Notes: generated by a model not told the origin, from the letters alone. A stretch of DNA of 64,000 nt from Lachnospiraceae bacterium (GCA_910575565.1 CAJTFL010000009.1:1197-65196); one strand, 5' to 3'. Counted from the stretch's first letter, positions 34,914 to 43,772 are shown. A program made the numbers and translations.

Positions 34914-36131
34914 ATGAGGAAAGTCAATTTGCTGATTGGCATCGTTGCTGCGGTGTCTGTGCTGCTGGCTGCCTGTGGAGGAGATTCTGGGAATTTGTCC
35001 GAGGCGGATACTGGCAGAGAAACCTTAAGCCAGGAAGAGGAAAAAGAGAAGGGAGAGGAAAAAAAGAACGAGGAAAAAAAGAAAGAGGAAAAGACAAAGG
35101 AGGATTTAAACCAGTCTGACGAGAACGAGGAAGAGGAATATAAACGGCAGTGCCAGGCTGTCGATTACAAGGAATATTTTCGGAATGACCAAAAATACAT
35201 CGGGGAAAAGATAAAAATCGAGGTTTTGGTGGATCAAGTCATTGACGGGGACTGCCGTGGTTATGATGAGCTGGGGGATGAGTACTATATCAGTGACCTG
35301 CGGACGGAGGAAGATAAATTCCGAATTATGGAAGGCGACTGGATCATTGTTTACGGTGAATTTGCCGGGGTGGGGCAGATTACAAGGGCTATTGGGGATT
35401 ATGAGTCGGATATTTTCTGTATTGACGGAAGGTACATTGATTTGTATGAAGAGGAAGATCCGGCACAGATACAGCCGATGGCTTATGATGCCGCTGAAAC
35501 GGAGGCTGAGGATATTTGGGCAGCCGGGCAGCCGGATGAATATATTTTCCCAGACAGCGATAGCCGCAGGCTGACGGAAGGGGAGTTAAGCGTTCTGTCC
35601 CAGGATGTGCTGCGGATCGCCAAGAATGAGATTTATGCCCGGCATGGGCGGATGTTTGCATCAGAGGATCTCCAGCTGTACTTTGGATCCAAAAGCTGGT
35701 ATTCAGGGACAATCCCGGGGGAGCAGTTTAGCGAAAGCGTGTTTAACCAGATAGAAAAGGATAATATTGCCTTGATCCAGCAGTACATCGACCAGGGCGG
35801 CACAGGCTATGCAGGGAGGGGGCTTACATTTGAACATCCGGATGCAATACCCCAGATGCCGGGGATATACCGCTATTATGCTGATCCTTCTGATCTTAAC
35901 AGCCTGTGCATGGAATTGACCGTAGAGCGTGGGGGCTACGTATATGTAGGGTTTTATTTAGGCGGGGATCAGATGCAGCGCTCTATTGTTCTGCCCAATA
36001 TGATGAATGACCAAATATATACGGATGAGAGTGGCAGCATCAGCTTTTCCTGCAGTGATTACGGGAAATATGCCTATTATGAAGATAACAGTGGGGGAGA
36101 TTTCAGCGGGATGTATGTATTTGTCCCGTAG
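34914..36131 (+). CDS. Lipoprotein with YARHG domain
   Basis: 405 residues. A lipoprotein signal peptide ends in LLAAC-GG. Then comes a charged Glu/Lys linker (about 30-75), an OB-like domain (about 85-175, IKIEVLVDQVIDGDCRGYDE), and a YARHG domain (about 225-290) with the defining KNEIYARHGRMF and WYSGTIPGEQFSE. The C-terminal ~100 residues are beta-rich. YARHG domains occur on many extracellular proteins of gut Firmicutes and are thought to bind the envelope. AAAGGAG precedes the ATG. The protein should sit on the outer face of the membrane. Confidence 0.88.
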   Translation: MRKVNLLIGIVAAVSVLLAACGGDSGNLSEADTGRETLSQEEEKEKGEEKKNEEKKKEEKTKEDLNQSDENEEEEYKRQCQAVDYKEYFRNDQKYIGEKIKIEVLVDQVIDGDCRGYDELGDEYYISDLRTEEDKFRIMEGDWIIVYGEFAGVGQITRAIGDYESDIFCIDGRYIDLYEEEDPAQIQPMAYDAAETEAEDIWAAGQPDEYIFPDSDSRRLTEGELSVLSQDVLRIAKNEIYARHGRMFASEDLQLYFGSKSWYSGTIPGEQFSESVFNQIEKDNIALIQQYIDQGGTGYAGRGLTFEHPDAIPQMPGIYRYYADPSDLNSLCMELTVERGGYVYVGFYLGGDQMQRSIVLPNMMNDQIYTDESGSISFSCSDYGKYAYYEDNSGGDFSGMYVFVP

Positions 36132-36242
36132 TGCCGTATAATTCTGCGAATGCCTGCAAAAAGGCGAAAAGAGAAACATTGGAGTTTTGGGAAGCTCTGG
36201 GAAATTACTATAGTGAATCGTTCAAAGGAGGATGAAGAGATC

Positions 36243-36599
36243 ATGAAGGCTTGGAAATTAGTATCAGGAATCATATCGATTATTTTGTTTGTGTTGGTAT
36301 CGCTGCAGTCATGCGCCGTAGGCCTGGGGAATACCATTTCCTCAAACGGGGAGTTTGGGGGAAGCGGCGGAATTATCGTAGCCGCCATGATGCTGTCCGG
36401 TGGAATTGTATCCATTGCTACCAGGAAAAGTGCCGGAAACGGCGGAAATATCGCATTGCTGGTTCTGTTTGGGATCGGCGCATTAATTGGTTTTTCCTTG
36501 GCCGGAAGTTTTACGGATTTGAAGATATGGGCAGGGTGGTGCGCCGTTAATGCAGTGTTAGCTGTAGTTTCAATTGTTACAAGGAAAAAAGCCTCATAG
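36243..36599 (+). CDS. Small four-span membrane protein
   Basis: 118 residues from the ATG at 36243 with an AAGGAGG site at 36225-36231. Hydrophobic segments at about 8-28, 38-56, 66-86 and 92-112 suggest four membrane spans. It resembles the small membrane proteins often found beside YARHG or zinc-ribbon proteins in Clostridia. Function unknown. It follows the lipoprotein by 111 bases. Confidence 0.75.
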   Translation: MKAWKLVSGIISIILFVLVSLQSCAVGLGNTISSNGEFGGSGGIIVAAMMLSGGIVSIATRKSAGNGGNIALLVLFGIGALIGFSLAGSFTDLKIWAGWCAVNAVLAVVSIVTRKKAS

Positions 36600-36643
36600 C
36601 CGCAAATCCTTTCTTATCCTGATTAAAAAATCCAAATTTTATG

Positions 36644-36715
36644 AAAATCCAAACTTTTTAGATAGAAAGCATGATATGTCGCTGAAATTTTTCTAAAAAG
36701 GTTTGGATTTTTTAT
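36644..36715 (+). terminator. Hairpin at the left edge of the AT-rich island
   Basis: AAAATCCAAACTTTTTAGA pairs with TCTAAAAAGGTTTGGATTTT (one bulge), followed by TTTATT. It works as a terminator for the small membrane protein and marks the change to AT-rich sequence. Confidence 0.65.
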
Positions 36716-36897
36716 TCTATCATATGCATGATATTCCGATTACGAAAGGAAGTCAACATACGGACTTACAACATTTAAAGGAACATCATGGGGAACTTAT
36801 TTCCTTCATGGAAGACAAAGATTACTCAAAAAGATATTGCGATGTAAATGCAGGCTTGGGGAGCAGATATAGAAGCTGTTGTTGTAAATTTTTGTGA
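36703..36897 (+). other. Unrecognised gene fragment
   Basis: An open stretch whose translation (MHDIPITKGSQHTDLQHL then KEHHGELISFMEDKDYSKRY) looks protein-like for about 45 residues before it degenerates. It has no ribosome site and starts on the hairpin. It may be the N-terminal remnant of a recombinase or other mobile gene, but I cannot name it. Confidence 0.3.
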
Positions 36898-36929
36898 AAT
36901 AAAGGATTTAGTTTATTTAGTTTTTGTAA

Positions 36930-37175
36930 ATTATATTTCAATTAAATGATGTGTTCCAGTGTTCGCCTATGCCGTGGCTCACCTATACGCATATTTCACA
37001 TACCAATTCCGGAAAAAAGGATAATGCGACGCCTTTGTTTGACTGGGGGAAGTATTATGAGAAGGACGGTAAGATTGTCATGCCCGTATCTGTCCAGGCT
37101 CATCATTCTTTTGTGGATGGGATACATATTGGACAGTTTGTGGATAGGCTCCAGGAATATTTGGATTCATTTTAG
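36930..37175 (+). pseudogene. C-terminal remnant of a chloramphenicol acetyltransferase-type gene
   Basis: The open frame has the final ~75 residues of the CAT fold: PMPWLTYTHISH, then WGKYYEKDGKIVMPVSVQ, and the catalytic motif HHSFVDGIHIGQF near the end. Everything before the last third (normally about 140 residues) is absent and the frame has no start. So the active-site histidine region remains but the protein cannot be functional. A sign of past acquisition of a resistance-type gene. Confidence 0.85.
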
Positions 37176-37410
37176 GAGCGGAGGTTGGATTTTATATATA
37201 GGATTATATCAATAACACGGCCAGATAAATGTATCACGGTTTGCTCTGGATATAGATTTGATCAGGGATAGCGCGTAAATATGTGCCGGGATGGAGGGAG
37301 AGAAGTTCAGGAGATTTATAGGCATGGGCGGCGGTTTGGACGTGTTTGTGATAGGACGGAAGAGATAGACGGAGACACATGAGGAAGAGAAGACGGCAAT
37401 ATCTAGCTAT

Positions 37411-37761
37411 ATGCAGATGTGCGATAATATTCTTGAAAAAAATAGGGAAAGTCAGGCGGCTGTAATTCAAGGATATCAGACTATCCTTAATGCATTGGCG
37501 AAAAGGATGGAAGTAGAAAATATTACAGAGGAAGAGCGGAAATCTATAACAGAAGATATGATTTTAGTGGCGGATAAAATAGCACAAGCAGATTTGCAAA
37601 ACAAAAAGTTTTTAGAGCGTCAGGGAACAAAGATATTGTGGGGAATACTTGGTGTTGCGGCATTGATAGGAACGGGGATTGGGATTAATTCTGCGATTGG
37701 CGGCGGAGGGGAATTGCCACAGATTGCGGATAATGATGACGATAATGAAACAATGGCATAA
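37411..37761 (+). CDS. Hypothetical protein with C-terminal membrane segment, possibly truncated
   Basis: 116 residues. Helical N-terminal region (about 1-75, coiled-coil-like), one hydrophobic segment (ILWGILGVAALIGTGIGINSAIG, split here for brevity at WGILGVAALIGTGIG) and an acidic tail (DNDDDNETMA). There is no ribosome site, and upstream in-frame codons look coding (EEKTAISSY), so the true N-terminus may be missing. 37176-37410 has nothing else I can call. Confidence 0.4.
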   Translation: MQMCDNILEKNRESQAAVIQGYQTILNALAKRMEVENITEEERKSITEDMILVADKIAQADLQNKKFLERQGTKILWGILGVAALIGTGIGINSAIGGGGELPQIADNDDDNETMA

Positions 37762-37840
37762 TGTTTATACGAGAATTAAGAAATTTGCATTGAGGAAGCT
37801 GTGTGAAAAGGCTTTAATGCTAAGATAAGGAGTGAAGTTT

Positions 37841-38419
37841 ATGAAAAATATCTTGGTTGTGATGGGTGGAGGCCGTCCCAAGGGGAATACGGCGCAGCTT
37901 GTGGATGCGTTTGTGAAGGGCGCAGAGGAAGCAGGGCATTTGGTGGAAAAGGTGTCGCTGCTGAAAACGGAGGTAAAGGGCTGTCTGGGGTGTAATGCCT
38001 GCAGACATGGGAAGCCGTGTGTCCAGAAGGACGGGTTTAATGAACTGGTTCCGAAGATTAAGGGGGCGGATTTGGTTGTGTTTGCGTCGCCTCTGTATTT
38101 TTGGACGATATCTTCAAAGTTGAAGGCTTTTATTGAGCGGTTCTATTGTATTGCGGAGGAAGATGCTGAACCACCTTATGGACGGTATGAGAGGTATCCG
38201 GTAAAGGACAGTGCGCTTCTTATGACATCGGCGGATGAGTTTTTCTGGACTTTTGAGAAGGCGGTGTCGTATTATCAGTTTGCGGTTGTCAATTATATAG
38301 GTTTCCATGACAAGGGGATGATATTGGCTGGTGGCTGTGGAGATACGAACGGGAAGCCGCAGATTGATAAGACCGGGCATTTGCAGGAAGCGTATGAGTT
38401 CGGGAAAAATATTTATTAG
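37841..38419 (+). CDS. NADPH-dependent FMN reductase / flavodoxin-fold protein
   Basis: 192 residues with AAGGAG nine bases before the ATG. The flavodoxin fold is clear: VVMGGGRPKGNTAQLVDAF binds FMN phosphate, CLGCNACRHGKPC (about 48-60) is the iron-sulfur-flavoprotein-like Cys cluster, and ASPLYFWTISSKLKAFIER is the second FMN loop. It belongs to the iron-sulfur flavoprotein/NADPH-dependent FMN reductase group common in anaerobes. Intact. Substrate unknown. Confidence 0.88.
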   Translation: MKNILVVMGGGRPKGNTAQLVDAFVKGAEEAGHLVEKVSLLKTEVKGCLGCNACRHGKPCVQKDGFNELVPKIKGADLVVFASPLYFWTISSKLKAFIERFYCIAEEDAEPPYGRYERYPVKDSALLMTSADEFFWTFEKAVSYYQFAVVNYIGFHDKGMILAGGCGDTNGKPQIDKTGHLQEAYEFGKNIY

Positions 38420-38517
38420 ATTGGACTTGCATTTTATGTGATTGTGTTTTGACATACTGTATGTCTTAGTAAGTAGAGATTAGTGGTATGCGGAGAATAA
38501 ATATAGGAAGATGGATT

Positions 38518-39171
38518 ATGAAAGCAGATAGTAGTGAGATTCAAACAGAGATATCTGTAGTAGAAAATGTGATTAGGTTCAGAAATCAGGCATTATGTAT
38601 AAAATCCAATGTACAGGTTTCAAATGATATTTGGAATCTTCAACCGTATTTTAAAGAAAAAAGAACAGGGGCATTTTATAAAGTCGTCCAGGATAATTGC
38701 ATTTTTAGGATGATTCTTGAAACATACAAAATGCTTTATGATACTATGAACAATTCTGCTACTATTTATAAAATGGCAAATGATGTTTATAGGCAAATGA
38801 TTCAAATGGAGGCATTCCGTGAGCGAAAGAACGAGTTGTTAGATAGAAAGAAGAAGCTATCATCTGATTTAAGCCAGTATGGTGATGTTGAAAGTGTTGT
38901 AAAAGCAAGCAGAAATAAAGTATATGCTCATAATGACCAAGAGTATCATTGGTTTACGGAAGCATATATTGAGAAGTGGGGAATGACGGATCAGATATAT
39001 CATGATATATTGACCATTGCAAATACTTGTATAGACTATTGCAATGAAATATTGGCATTATTCAATCATAAAGCTGTTAATGAATATTCTAACCATGATG
39101 ATGTAAAACGTTTGTTTGGGTTAAAAACAGAGCGGGATGAAGAAATAGAATACTTGGAACAGTTTTTGTAG
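38518..39171 (+). CDS. HEPN-like (AbiU2-type) protein
   Basis: 217 residues from the ATG at 38518 (AGGAAG eight bases upstream). All-helical composition, with the motif ASRNKVYAHND (about 138-148), which fits the HEPN RNase signature R-X4-6-H and resembles AbiU2-type proteins of abortive infection systems. No antitoxin-like partner is adjacent. It is notably AT-rich compared with flanking core genes. HEPN is my inference from one motif and predicted helices. Confidence 0.6.
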   Translation: MKADSSEIQTEISVVENVIRFRNQALCIKSNVQVSNDIWNLQPYFKEKRTGAFYKVVQDNCIFRMILETYKMLYDTMNNSATIYKMANDVYRQMIQMEAFRERKNELLDRKKKLSSDLSQYGDVESVVKASRNKVYAHNDQEYHWFTEAYIEKWGMTDQIYHDILTIANTCIDYCNEILALFNHKAVNEYSNHDDVKRLFGLKTERDEEIEYLEQFL

Positions 39172-39242
39172 TATTACGAATACATAAGGACAGCATCTCT
39201 TCGGAGGTGCTTTTCTTTTGTGGATTTTTGCAGGAGGTGTGT

Positions 39243-39584
39243 ATGGGGTTAGCTTCGATTTTGGGTATCAGGGGGGCGAGGGATAAGCCGGAGGACAGGT
39301 ACAGGGGGTCGGCTTCCTGGATTGACGAGGAGGGGGCTTACCCGGAGTCGGATGATTCTTTCGGGCAGGTTTCCATTGGGGCTTATAAGGTGGCTACGAT
39401 GTTGAAGGTGTCGGATGAGCTTCTAAATGACAGTGTGTTTGACCTGGAGGCGTATATCTCTAAGGAGTTTGGACGCAGGATTGGGACGAAGGAGGAAGAG
39501 GCGTTCTTTACCGGGGACGGGAATCTGATCCTCTCCGAAGCGGTGAAGACTATGGCAATCAAGGGGAGCAGTGCCGGGGCGTAA
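39243..39584 (+). pseudogene. Fragment of an HK97-type phage major capsid protein
   Basis: The translation contains DDSFGQVSIGAYKVATMLKV and DSVFDLEAYISKEFGRRIG, then EEEAFFTGDG, a stretch of the HK97-fold capsid. A full gene would be about 390-410 residues; only about 75 recognisable residues survive, flanked by unrelated sequence on both sides. It is the first of four phage morphogenesis remnants in usual phage order. Confidence 0.8.
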
Positions 39585-39626
39585 GGTTTCAGGGTGTTTT
39601 GGTTTTAAAGGCAGGAGGGATACGGG

Positions 39627-39905
39627 ATGGCGGTTGTGACGCTGGAAGAGGCGAAGCGGTATCTTCGGGTGGACAGCGGGGACGAGGACGGGTTTATTTC
39701 CGGGCTGTTGGAGACTGGGGAGAGTATGTGTGCGGATATGGCGCGGATGGAAGCGGAAGAGCTGGAAGGGCATCTTCCTATGGTGCGGATTGCCGTTTTG
39801 TATGTCACTGCTTATCTGTATGAGCACAGGGAGCAGGCGGATCATGAGGAACTGGTACAGACGCTGCGCTCTCTGTTGTTCGGTATCAGGAGGGAAGTGT
39901 TCTGA
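39627..39905 (+). CDS. Phage head-tail connector protein (gp6-like)
   Basis: 92 residues, near the usual length. VTLEEAKRYLRVDSGDEDGF is the N-terminal hallmark of the gp6-like head-tail connector family, followed by a helical body (AVLYVTAYLYEHREQADHEEL). It looks intact but is stranded among fragments, so it is probably non-functional. A short, unrecognisable frame follows (39905-39980), perhaps an adaptor remnant. Confidence 0.8.
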   Translation: MAVVTLEEAKRYLRVDSGDEDGFISGLLETGESMCADMARMEAEELEGHLPMVRIAVLYVTAYLYEHREQADHEELVQTLRSLLFGIRREVF

Positions 39906-39989
39906 TGGCGGAGTGGAGCGGGGGCAGCGGCAGCAGGGACGGCGGCGGTGTTGAGGAAGAAGGACAGGGTTGAAGGAGGCTGAAAGGGT

Positions 39990-40451
39990 ATGAGCATTGT
40001 GAGGAAGGTGGGGATTGACGGGAAGGAGGTGCTGTTTAAGGCATCTGCGGCGATTCCGAGGATTTACCGGTTGAAGTTCCAGAGGGATATTTATAAGGAC
40101 CTGCGGATTCTGGAGAAGAGCATTGGGGAGGGGGATGAGGAACGTTCCAACTTGGACCTGTTTTCTTTGGAGATGTTTGAGAATATCGCTTATACGATGG
40201 CGAAGCACGCAGACCCGGCTATCCCGGACGATGTGGAGGAATGGCTGGACGGGTTTAATATGTTTTCAATCTATCAGGTGCTGCCGGAGCTTATCAAGCT
40301 GTGGGGGTTGAATGTGAAGACGGATGCGGAGGCTAAAAAAACTTCGGCCAACAGAGCGGGAGATGACTACGCCGCTGTTTCTGCTTCGGTGTGTGCAGCT
40401 TGGGATTTCTATGGCGGATATGGAGCTTTTGTCTATTGGGTTGGTGAATGA
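39990..40451 (+). CDS. Phage tail assembly chaperone, first part
   Basis: 153 residues. The ~115 N-terminal residues fit a tail chaperone (VLFKASAAIPRIYRLKFQRD, then FENIAYTMAKHADP and the helical region up to WGLNVKTDAEAKK). After the seven-A run at 40335-40341 the reading in this frame becomes unlike the family. The family-like extension continues in the next frame at 40324-40527. Confidence 0.75.
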   Translation: MSIVRKVGIDGKEVLFKASAAIPRIYRLKFQRDIYKDLRILEKSIGEGDEERSNLDLFSLEMFENIAYTMAKHADPAIPDDVEEWLDGFNMFSIYQVLPELIKLWGLNVKTDAEAKKTSANRAGDDYAAVSASVCAAWDFYGGYGAFVYWVGE

Positions 40452-40527
40452 TATGTTTGTGGAGAGCCGGAATAACGAGTGCAGGTATGCGGAGATTGGG
40501 ACGCAGGAGGATATGGATCGGTTTTGA
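40324..40527 (+). CDS. Phage tail chaperone extension in the +1 frame
   Basis: From about 40366 this frame reads MTTPLFLLRCVQLGISMADM then ELLSIGLVNDMFVES and TQEDMDRF, which is the well-known C-terminal extension of Siphovirus tail chaperones, normally joined to the first part by ribosomal frameshifting. Here it is +1 (or -2) to the first part, with an A7 run in the overlap. Either a programmed shift or a decay mutation. Confidence 0.7.
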   Translation: MRRLKKLRPTEREMTTPLFLLRCVQLGISMADMELLSIGLVNDMFVESRNNECRYAEIGTQEDMDRF

Positions 40528-40622
40528 AATCTGATTGATATGGCGGCCTTTTTCTGCTATGATGGAGTGGGAAAAGGCTGTCTGGTGACAGCGGTAGATT
40601 GGAATTTATAAAGGAGATGACT

Positions 40623-41036
40623 ATGCTTGATAAAATACCAGATAGAGAGGAAATGACAACGTTAGTTGGAAAATCTTTATATGAAATATGGAATAAATTA
40701 TGTGTATTAATTGATGAAAAATATGATATGGATTGTTTGTGGGATAAAGGTGGTAAAACATGGACATATGAATATAAATATCGTCGTGGCGGTAAAACAT
40801 TGTGTGCGTTATACGCAAGAGAAGGATGTGTAGGCTTTATGGTTATTCTGGGAAAAGATGAGCGTTTTAAATTTGAAAATAATAGGGAAAATTATTCTAC
40901 GGAGGTTCAAAGAATATATGATGAAGCTAAAACTTACCATGATGGAAAATGGATCATGTTTGAGTCGGCAGATACTTCTATGTTTGATGATTTCATGAAG
41001 TTATTAGGTATCAAAAGAAAGCCAAATAGAAAATAA
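40623..41036 (+). CDS. DUF3788 protein
   Basis: 137 residues from the ATG at 40623 (AAGGAG at 40611-40616). It matches DUF3788: KSLYEIWNKLCVLIDEKYDM, KGGKTWTYEYKYRRGGKTLC, YAREGCVGFMVILGKDER and the late KWIMFES. The family is widespread in gut Firmicutes without a known function. Intact and AT-rich, inserted among phage remnants as cargo. Confidence 0.85.
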   Translation: MLDKIPDREEMTTLVGKSLYEIWNKLCVLIDEKYDMDCLWDKGGKTWTYEYKYRRGGKTLCALYAREGCVGFMVILGKDERFKFENNRENYSTEVQRIYDEAKTYHDGKWIMFESADTSMFDDFMKLLGIKRKPNRK

Positions 41037-41058
41037 TATGTATAAAAGGGAGTTGAAG

Positions 41059-41664
41059 ATGAAAAAAATTATAGATTTTATCGAAGAAAATGTAAATGGT
41101 AGAACACTGTTTACAGAAGAATTAGTTTACAAACTAGAGGATGGTGCATTAGAGGGTGTATATTCTGATCAGATTTCTTTTTCAAATTTAAAATATTCAC
41201 AAAGTGGATTTCAATTAGATATGTTTATAGTTGCAAATGAAAAGATATGGATTATGGGAGCTGATGGACAACGAGAAGGATTGAGAAAAGATTTTAGTGC
41301 TGTATCATTGTTTCGTTTTGAATTAGCTAAGCGTGAAAGTACGGATACAATGACAGGTTGTTTTAGGATGATCTCAGCTTCTGGAAGAAATGTAGCAGCA
41401 GAGGCAGTGGTTAGTGGCATATACGGTATCTGTCTCGAAAACAATGTTTTAAAACTTTCAGAAGATCAGGTCTTGTATCGTGATCAACCAATAAAAGACG
41501 GACAATCTAAGCCTGTAGCATTTCAATCAGAACATCGTTTTTATTGTAAAGATGGAAAATTACATTATGAATATAATGGGAAATGTTTTGACTATGACAT
41601 AAATACAATGCAGCGTATGAATAGTTCTGATAGCTTTCCGCCATTTGTTTCAATAGAAAAATAA
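41059..41664 (+). CDS. Hypothetical protein, AT-rich
   Basis: About 201 residues from the ATG at 41059 (GGGAG nearby). No signal peptide or membrane segment. Predicted mostly beta, with an N-terminal helix (KKIIDFIEENVNGRTLFTEE) and a repeated short-strand pattern further on. I do not recognise a family. It follows DUF3788 by 22 bases and shares its base composition, so the two probably form a small operon. Confidence 0.65.
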   Translation: MKKIIDFIEENVNGRTLFTEELVYKLEDGALEGVYSDQISFSNLKYSQSGFQLDMFIVANEKIWIMGADGQREGLRKDFSAVSLFRFELAKRESTDTMTGCFRMISASGRNVAAEAVVSGIYGICLENNVLKLSEDQVLYRDQPIKDGQSKPVAFQSEHRFYCKDGKLHYEYNGKCFDYDINTMQRMNSSDSFPPFVSIEK

Positions 41665-41765
41665 TCAATATGTAGCAGTATTATTAATTATCACGGAGAG
41701 ATATATTCCAGTTTGTTGTAAGGTTAGAAATCTGAAAACCAGCGGTAAAAGGAACGGGGGAAGAT

Positions 41766-42023
41766 ATGGCAGAATTAACAGCTATGATGAATATTGGTAA
41801 GGAGATGGCTAGGAAGCTGGATTCTGTGGGGATTGGTTCGGCAGAGGAATTGATCCGTCTGGGGGCGGAGCAGGCTTTTCTGAAAGTGAAAGAAAGGTAT
41901 CCGGATGTTTGTCTGGTACATTTGTATGCGCTGGAGGGTGCGGTATGCAATGTGGAGTTCAATAGTCTTTCAGAGGGCAGGAAAAGGGAACTGAAAGAGT
42001 TTAGTGATTTTTTGAAGAGTTGA
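41766..42023 (+). CDS. TfoX C-terminal domain protein
   Basis: 85 residues equal to one TfoX/Sxy C-terminal domain: MMNIGKEMARKLDSVGIGSA then EELIRLGAEQAFLKVKERYP and HLYALEGAVCN. This helix-hairpin-helix domain is found on competence regulators and as standalone proteins. After the TGA stop the same frame stays open for 28 more codons (to about 42110), which may be a broken longer gene. A purine-rich leader (ACGGGGGAAG) precedes it. Confidence 0.8.
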   Translation: MAELTAMMNIGKEMARKLDSVGIGSAEELIRLGAEQAFLKVKERYPDVCLVHLYALEGAVCNVEFNSLSEGRKRELKEFSDFLKS

Positions 42024-42169
42024 CAGCGGGAGGGAAAGCTGTCTGGCAAGGATGTTCACCGGATTGTTCTGGATATGGATTACCGGAGGGAGCTGTTGGG
42101 GGAGATTTAAGGGAATAGGGAAGATTTTTACATAGGCGTTTGTCAGGAATGGCAGGCGCTTTTTTGCTG

Positions 42170-42391
42170 CATTTTTATGGGAGCCGGGGCGGCTCCTTTT
42201 TTCGTTGGAGAAAGGCGGGTGTGGGCGGGTTTTCTGCGGCTGCGGTGAAGGTGGCCTCTGATTTTGATTCTGCCATGAGCCAGGTGGCGGCGGCTTCCGG
42301 CGGGAAGACGGAGGCGGGGACTACCCAGAGGGATGTGGTAAGGCTGGGGGTGGTGTCTATTGCGGTGGGTTTTACGTTGAGGGAATTTTAA
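42170..42391 (+). pseudogene. Fragment of a phage tail tape measure protein
   Basis: The translation has AAAVKVASDFDSAMSQVAAA and SGGKTE, the N-terminal hallmark of TP901-type tape measure proteins, which normally run to 600-1500 residues. Here it stops after about 50 family-like residues. It is the next expected phage gene after the tail chaperone, but three cargo genes lie between them. Confidence 0.75.
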
Positions 42392-42467
42392 GAAAATAGA
42401 GAGTGATTTTTAGCGGGATATCCTGTATAATGGGAAGCATAGATTAGAATTTGGTGAGGAAAAATGT

Positions 42468-42950
42468 ATGATTAGAATAAGACCATATAAAGCTTCGGAT
42501 GCAGATACGATATTATCGTGGTGCCAGGATGAAAAAGCATTTTATCAATGGACAGCAGGTATACTTGGTAATTATCCTATAACACAAAATGAATTTTGTT
42601 TTGTTGAATCTCTAATGCCGTTTACTGCATTTGATGATACGGGAATTGTTGGCTTTTTTACACTAAGGAATCCTGATGGATCACTGGATGAATTGCGCTT
42701 TGGCTTTGTTATCGTTAATCCTCAAAAGAGAGGAAAAGGCTATGGAAAAGCTATGCTCCGGTTAGGTCTGAAATTTGTATTTGAAATATATGGGGCAAAA
42801 AAAGTATCATTGGGCGTTTTTGAGAATAATCTTCCGGCTTATTATTGTTATAAAGCGGTCGGTTTTAGCGATGTAGTTCTTGATACAACAGAAAAATATT
42901 GTATTCTGGGTGAAGAATGGAAGTGCAAAGAATTGATTATGGAAAAATAG
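42468..42950 (+). CDS. GNAT-family acetyltransferase
   Basis: 160 residues, complete. RPYKASDADTILSWCQDEKA at the start, the acetyl-CoA motif NPQKRGKGYGKAML (about 84-97) and SLGVFENNLPAYYCYKAVGF near the end are typical of small GNAT enzymes. The acceptor is not predictable. AT-rich cargo gene in the phage-remnant island. Confidence 0.85.
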   Translation: MIRIRPYKASDADTILSWCQDEKAFYQWTAGILGNYPITQNEFCFVESLMPFTAFDDTGIVGFFTLRNPDGSLDELRFGFVIVNPQKRGKGYGKAMLRLGLKFVFEIYGAKKVSLGVFENNLPAYYCYKAVGFSDVVLDTTEKYCILGEEWKCKELIMEK

Positions 42951-43010
42951 ATAAATGTCCGTTTGGCTTTGAATAGACCAAACGCGGCAATGAAAGGCAA
43001 GGGTGTTATT

Positions 43011-43295
43011 ATGTCGATGGATACGGCAGAAGCATTTGAATTGCTGTTTGATAAAAATAATAAGACGGCATACAGGGCATTACAGGAATTGCAGAAAGAA
43101 AGCGTGGAAACGGACAAGGTCTATCCTTATATGGACAGGCTGGGTGATATGCTTGACAGTGACAATTCCTATATCCGTACCAGGGGGCTTACGCTGATTG
43201 CCTATAATGCGAGATGGGATAGGGATAATAAGATTGATGAGACTATTGACGGATATTTGAAGCATATAACGGATGTTAAGCCGATCACGGTATGA
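43011..43295 (+). pseudogene. Truncated SufBD/HEAT-like protein
   Basis: The frame reads AEAFELLFDKNNKTAYRALQ then LDSDNSYIRTRGLTLIAYNA and IDGYLKHITDVKPIT, matching the first ~90 residues of a small HEAT-like family (annotated SufBD protein in Clostridia, about 140-150 residues). The expected continuation after KPIT is absent, so it is probably a 3' truncation. Confidence 0.6.
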
Positions 43296-43448
43296 CATAG
43301 TAAAACATTAAAGAAGTAATAGAGTAGTTAAAGGAATCTGGAAGAATTATAATCATGGGCATTCCGAGAAAGATTACGATAGAATTTGTTGATTGAAACT
43401 GCTGGAGGAACAGAAATCCCTCATTGTTCCGAGGCGTGAGACGCAATT

Positions 43449-43700
43449 TCACGATATATTTATGCTGGTCTGCAGGGTGGATCTATCTTTGGCTATGTGA
43501 TCCTTCATTACAATCCTGGGACAGGTGATTTTGCGTACACGCCGGGCATAGTGAAATATTCTTTCTGGAGCATGACATCGGAGAATCCAAAGGCAGCCTA
43601 TGTCTGTGTCAATTTAGGGGAAACCTGCGCACCAATGGAAATCAGAAACCGCTCCATCTGTGTTGATGCAGATATTGGGAAGGTACTAGAACAATTATAA
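43449..43700 (+). other. Gene fragment, paralogous to the one at 45155
   Basis: The frame reads GYVILHYNPGTGDFAYTPGI then VKYSFWSMTSENPKAAYVCV. The TPGI-KY-FW-MT-EN pattern is repeated in the fragment at 45155-45349. I do not recognise the family. There is no start signal and upstream sequence (43296-43448) has nothing I can call. The two related fragments bracket the ATPase gene. Confidence 0.4.
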
Positions 43701-43772
43701 GACAACAGAGCCAGTTACTTATATTGACACGATTGATTCGATTTCCTATTTTTTTCCCTATATTACATAAAA

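Noticed and set aside
39423..40208. 261-codon minus-strand frame across the phage remnants
   Set aside because: It crosses three separate phage genes in antisense and has no ribosome site.
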